A program made the translations under genes and the position numbers. Of a stretch of DNA of 64,000 nucleotides, positions 61,278 through 64,000 are shown piece by piece (the first letter of the stretch is position 1; each line of letters begins with the position of its first letter). This stretch comes from JAEZDC01 sp036676415. GTDB lineage: Bacteria > Bacteroidota > Bacteroidia > Chitinophagales > Chitinophagaceae. The stretch lies in NCBI GenBank assembly GCA_036676415.1, contig JAKFCX010000062.1:1-64000 (forward strand). Reading direction: 5' to 3'. Under the pieces are notes generated by a model. The model was not told where the DNA came from. It worked only from the letters and a program-made list of their open reading frames with translations, and did no database searches.

Positions 61278-62514
61278 TTGATGCCACAATTTTATACAAC
61301 TTATCTGAGGCCTTTATTGCTACATCAAAAGGAAATGCACAGAGATCACCTTTTACCGCCATGTCTTTTTCACCCTCATCATTTACATGAAGTGAAGTAA
61401 TGATCGTTTCTTCCACTCCTGTGGATGGGCCGATGATCATGACCTTATCTCCTTTCTTTAACGAATAGGCTTCAATAGCAAACTCAGCTACCTGCAGTTT
61501 GTTATAATAATGATTGGCCTTACCAATATATATCTTCTTTGTCTTTGCTTTCGATCCGGCAGCATCAGTCCATTCACCCAGTTCTTTTCCAAGATAATAT
61601 CCACCCCAGAATCCCCTGTTATAAACGGCTTCCATCCTGTTCATCCAAGCTGCCACTTTTTCTTTGCTGAATGATCTATCCAGGCACCTATCAATCGCTT
61701 CCCTATAACATTCAGTAACCGTTTTTACATAATCGGCACTCTTTCCTCTTCCTTCGATCTTTAAAACACTAATGCCTGTATCAATCAACTCGTCCAAGAA
61801 ATCTATGGTGCAAAGATCTTTGGGCGACATGATGTATTCATTCTGTAACTCCAGTTCATGACCATCTTCAATATCAGTAACCTTATACCTTCTCCTGCAA
61901 TTCTGCACACAGGCACCACGATTCGCAGAAGCATTTTGTGTGTGCAGGCTCAGGTAACATTTTCCTGACACAGCCATACACAATGCACCATGTGCAAATA
62001 CTTCGATCTTTATCAACTCACCTGAAGGACCAGTTATATTTTGCTTCCTAATACCATCACAGATTTGCTTCACTTGTCTTAAACTCAGTTCACGGGCAAG
62101 TACCATTACATTTGCAAACCTTGCATAGAACTTCACCGTTTCAATATTGGTGATATTCACTTGTGTAGAAATGTGAATGGGCATCCCTTCTTCTGAAGCG
62201 AATTGTATAGCAGCCTGGTCTGCTGCAATGATCGCATTAACACCTGCAGCTTTTGCTTTTTTGATAATTGATCTTACCAGCGAAAGATCATGATCATATA
62301 CGATTGTATTCAGCGTGAGATACGTTCTTATACTGTGAGATTGGCAAATAGAAACTATTTTCACAAGATCTTCTGCAGTGAAGTTCATTGTTGCCCGGGC
62401 CCTCATGTTTAACTGCTCTACACCAAAGTACACAGCATCGGCACCACCCTGTATGGCTGCCATTAACGACTCAAAATTCCCGGCAGGAGATAATAATTCA
62501 ACTTTCGCTTGCAT
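61261..62514 (-). CDS. Peptidase U32-family RNA hydroxylation protein (TrhP/RlhA-like)
   Basis: The 417-aa product belongs to the U32 family. Despite the peptidase label, characterised members such as TrhP and RlhA hydroxylate RNA bases (U34 of tRNA or C2501 of 23S rRNA) using an iron-sulfur cluster. The family features are LSPAGNFESLMAAIQGGADAVYFG at the start (residues about 8-31), the Cys179, Cys186, Cys202 and Cys206 set in the region CMAVSGKCYLS to ACVQNCRRRY, and LKIEGRGKSADYV. Length fits TrhP (YegQ) better than RlhA. Its 3' end overlaps the ferredoxin gene. Confidence 0.85.
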   Translation of the reverse strand: MQAKVELLSPAGNFESLMAAIQGGADAVYFGVEQLNMRARATMNFTAEDLVKIVSICQSHSIRTYLTLNTIVYDHDLSLVRSIIKKAKAAGVNAIIAADQAAIQFASEEGMPIHISTQVNITNIETVKFYARFANVMVLARELSLRQVKQICDGIRKQNITGPSGELIKIEVFAHGALCMAVSGKCYLSLHTQNASANRGACVQNCRRRYKVTDIEDGHELELQNEYIMSPKDLCTIDFLDELIDTGISVLKIEGRGKSADYVKTVTECYREAIDRCLDRSFSKEKVAAWMNRMEAVYNRGFWGGYYLGKELGEWTDAAGSKAKTKKIYIGKANHYYNKLQVAEFAIEAYSLKKGDKVMIIGPSTGVEETIITSLHVNDEGEKDMAVKGDLCAFPFDVAIKASDKLYKIVASNEETE

Positions 62515-62578
62515 GGCAAATAGAATTGCCGCAAAAGTGATCTTAGCAGATTAAATAAATTATGACTAAGATCAATGA

Positions 62579-63772
62579 TCAGCCATTTAGCGTAATATGA
62601 ACAGTGGTTCCTTTGCCTAGTTTACTTTCAATTGACACCTCACCATCAAGCATCTCAACAAAATCTTTTATGAGCATGAAACCAAGTCCGCTTCCTTTTT
62701 CATTCCTGGTTCCAAGACCCACCATACCAGATTTTCCTTCCACCAGGTTTGTGAATTGCTGTTCGGTCATGCCAATTCCTGTATCAGAGATAGACAACTT
62801 TACCTTTCCCTTAGTGCGTTTTGCATCAATGGAGATCGTGCCGCCTTCGGTAAATTTATTCGCATTGGTGAGCACATTACGGATGAGAAAACGCAATACA
62901 TTCTCATCACCGTACATCAGGAACTTCTTGTGGATATTATTTTGAAGCAAATTATTTTTTAGCTCGGATGGCGTACCACATTTTAGAAATTCATCTTTGA
63001 CAATATCATAAAGGTTGATAGCAGTTTTATTGAACAGATCATTTGAAGCCTGGATCTTACCCCAGTCTATCAGGTTGGAAAGAAGACACATCGTATTGTC
63101 CAATTGTTTCTTCCACATTTCTATCATCTCAGCTTTCTTTTCTTCTGAAATGATATTCTCCTGAGATAATTCTACTATTCCCTGTAAAGAAACCAAGGGG
63201 GTGCGAACATCATGTGCAACGATAGACAGTATCTTATTCTGCATTTCGGCCTGTTGCTGCAAACGCTTCTGGTAATTCTGCAGGTAACGATTCTGTAACT
63301 TTTGCTCGGCCAGCTTTACTACCTGGTGGCCCAGCACTTTTAAAGCGAATTCCTGGTCTTCAGTAAGGTTTTGCGGAACAGAATTTACCACACATAAGGC
63401 TCCTAATCTATGCCCTTTCCTGGTGATCAGGGGCACACCTGCATAAAAACGAATATTAGGATCACCGGTTACATTTGGATAGTCATGGAATCGTTCATCC
63501 TTGGAAGCATCTTCAACTTTGAAAATATCAGCTTCATCAGCTACTACATGAGCACAGAAAGAAAGCTCTCTTTCCGTTTCAGGATCATCAATTCCTTTCC
63601 TGGCTTTAAACCACTGCCTCTGAGAATCGATCAGCGTTATGGCAGAAATAGGAACCTTGCATATTCTGGATGCAAGCTGCACTATATCGTCGAAACTTTC
63701 TTCATTCGCAGTATCAAGCAGATCATAATGATAAAGTTCAAGCAGTCTCTCCTCTTCATTGGGAGTAGTCAT
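62579..63772 (-). CDS. GAF-domain sensor histidine kinase
   Basis: The product (397 aa from 63772) has an N-terminal GAF domain (about 25-165; SRICKVPISAITLID, RFYAGVPL), a coiled linker and a HisKA/HATPase_c kinase core. The phosphorylated His187 is in IVAHDVRTPL; N box NVLTNANKF and G boxes DTGIGM and GSGLGF follow. There is no membrane segment, so it senses inside the cell. No response regulator is adjacent. I chose 63772 because a TATTTTTG promoter box at 63789-63796 lies inside any longer version; an ATG at 63784 is also possible. Confidence 0.92.
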   Translation of the reverse strand: MTTPNEEERLLELYHYDLLDTANEESFDDIVQLASRICKVPISAITLIDSQRQWFKARKGIDDPETERELSFCAHVVADEADIFKVEDASKDERFHDYPNVTGDPNIRFYAGVPLITRKGHRLGALCVVNSVPQNLTEDQEFALKVLGHQVVKLAEQKLQNRYLQNYQKRLQQQAEMQNKILSIVAHDVRTPLVSLQGIVELSQENIISEEKKAEMIEMWKKQLDNTMCLLSNLIDWGKIQASNDLFNKTAINLYDIVKDEFLKCGTPSELKNNLLQNNIHKKFLMYGDENVLRFLIRNVLTNANKFTEGGTISIDAKRTKGKVKLSISDTGIGMTEQQFTNLVEGKSGMVGLGTRNEKGSGLGFMLIKDFVEMLDGEVSIESKLGKGTTVHITLNG

Positions 63773-63788
63773 GGAAGTGATCATATCA

Positions 63789-63796
63789 CAAAAATA
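63789..63796 (-). promoter_or_regulatory. -7 promoter element (TATTTTTG) of the histidine kinase gene
   Basis: This exact TAnnTTTG match is 16 bases before the ATG at 63772. A 7-bp inverted repeat (AATATTC and GAATATT, 63812-63830) covers the -33 region and could bind a regulator. Confidence 0.55.
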
Positions 63797-63811
63797 GTTA
63801 CGCTGTAACAT

Positions 63812-63830
63812 AATATTCATTAAGAATATT
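63812..63830. repeat. 7-bp inverted repeat in the histidine kinase promoter
   Basis: AATATTC (63812-63818) and GAATATT (63824-63830) flank five bases, lying about 20-35 bases upstream of the -7 box. Confidence 0.35.
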
Positions 63831-63868
63831 TAAGCCCCTTAAGCTGTTTTCAATACTGATTTGTATCA

Positions 63869-63899
63869 TAAAAAAAGTCCCGCAATTAGCGGGACTTTT
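63869..63899 (-). terminator. Terminator after the glycine-zipper gene
   Basis: On the minus strand GTCCCGC pairs with GCGGGAC around a five-base loop and is followed by TTTTTTT. The stem is symmetric with A and T runs on both sides. Confidence 0.88.
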
Positions 63900-63916
63900 C
63901 ATTAAACATATACAAC

Positions 63917-64000
63917 TTATCTTCCATTTTTCTTATCCAGTATGGCACCTACACCATAACCACCTGCTGCACCGAGAATACCACCAATGATAGCACCTTG
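63917..64000 (-). CDS. Glycine-zipper protein (C-terminal part only)
   Basis: These are the last 27 codons of a leftward gene that enters from the right edge. The visible residues (AIIGGILGAAGGYGVGAIL, then DKKNGR) form a glycine-zipper membrane or surface helix. The stretch resembles the glycine-rich insertion in TamL at the other end of the window. The full gene lies outside, so family and function cannot be assigned. Confidence 0.7.
   Translation of the reverse strand, partial: QGAIIGGILGAAGGYGVGAILDKKNGR

Noticed and set aside
1..64000. CRISPR array, insertion sequence or integrated phage
   Set aside because: No regularly spaced short repeats, transposase, integrase or terminal repeats were found; the dispersed repeats are solitary and far apart.

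Overview
The window looks like chromosome of a Bacteroidota bacterium, most likely in or near the family Chitinophagaceae. The phylum is well supported: three giant proteins end in type IX secretion (T9SS) sorting domains; there is a lipid-anchored BamA-family protein (TamL type), a DUF4295 gene in an rpmB-rpmG-DUF4295-ftsY-rimO neighbourhood, a DUF3078 protein and an OMP_b-brl type receptor; and most recognisable promoters carry the Bacteroidota -7 element TAnnTTTG. The family placement is inference. I see no tRNA, rRNA, CRISPR array, phage gene or transposase.

Layout. 1-6.7 kb: a cut lipoprotein gene, pruA, a TPR protein, a SpoU-type RNA methyltransferase divergent from tamL, and truB. 6.8-14.2 kb: a leftward envelope block (miaB, a sigma-54 activator, lptE, a TPR-like protein, secG, a small membrane protein, mltG, a YihY/BrkB protein and a redoxin). 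14.3-22.7 kb: DUF3078 plus outer-membrane receptor, then a TlpA-like thioredoxin, trmH, lipA, OsmC and rimO. 22.9-25.9 kb: two small outer-membrane paralogues, then ftsY, a PLDc_N protein, DUF4295, rpmG and rpmB. 26.3-46.9 kb: rocD (ornithine aminotransferase), three tandem giant T9SS surface proteins (1647, 1913 and 2398 aa), then arginase. 46.9-58.4 kb: an exported WD40-caspase protein, an RmlD-like reductase, pfkA-pyk, and an exported TPR-CHAT protein. 58.6-64 kb: a GH20 hexosaminidase, a ferredoxin overlapping a U32-family tRNA/rRNA hydroxylation protein, a GAF histidine kinase and the tail of a glycine-zipper protein.

How genes work together. Arginase, RocD and PruA together convert arginine to glutamate, although they lie in three places. 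LptE, SecG, MltG, TamL and the YihY protein serve envelope assembly. MiaB, TruB, TrmH, the SpoU methyltransferase, RimO and the U32 protein make an unusual concentration of RNA or ribosome modification enzymes. The giant proteins should be displayed on or released from the cell by T9SS. Two caspase-fold proteins, each with a signal peptide and a repeat scaffold (WD40 or TPR), are separated by only three genes.

The least explained signal is a dispersed intergenic repeat with the core GTTGYGTCRCACTCTTG. I find eight clear copies, none of them mainly inside a gene. In five copies the repeat reads toward a nearby gene start, usually with a -7 promoter box about 40-70 bases further on. It could be a mobile or regulatory element and is the main candidate for something undescribed here. 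Other points worth checking are a glycine-zipper insertion in the periplasmic part of TamL, an inverted repeat that spans a start codon, and local near-identity between two giant-gene 3' ends that suggests gene conversion.
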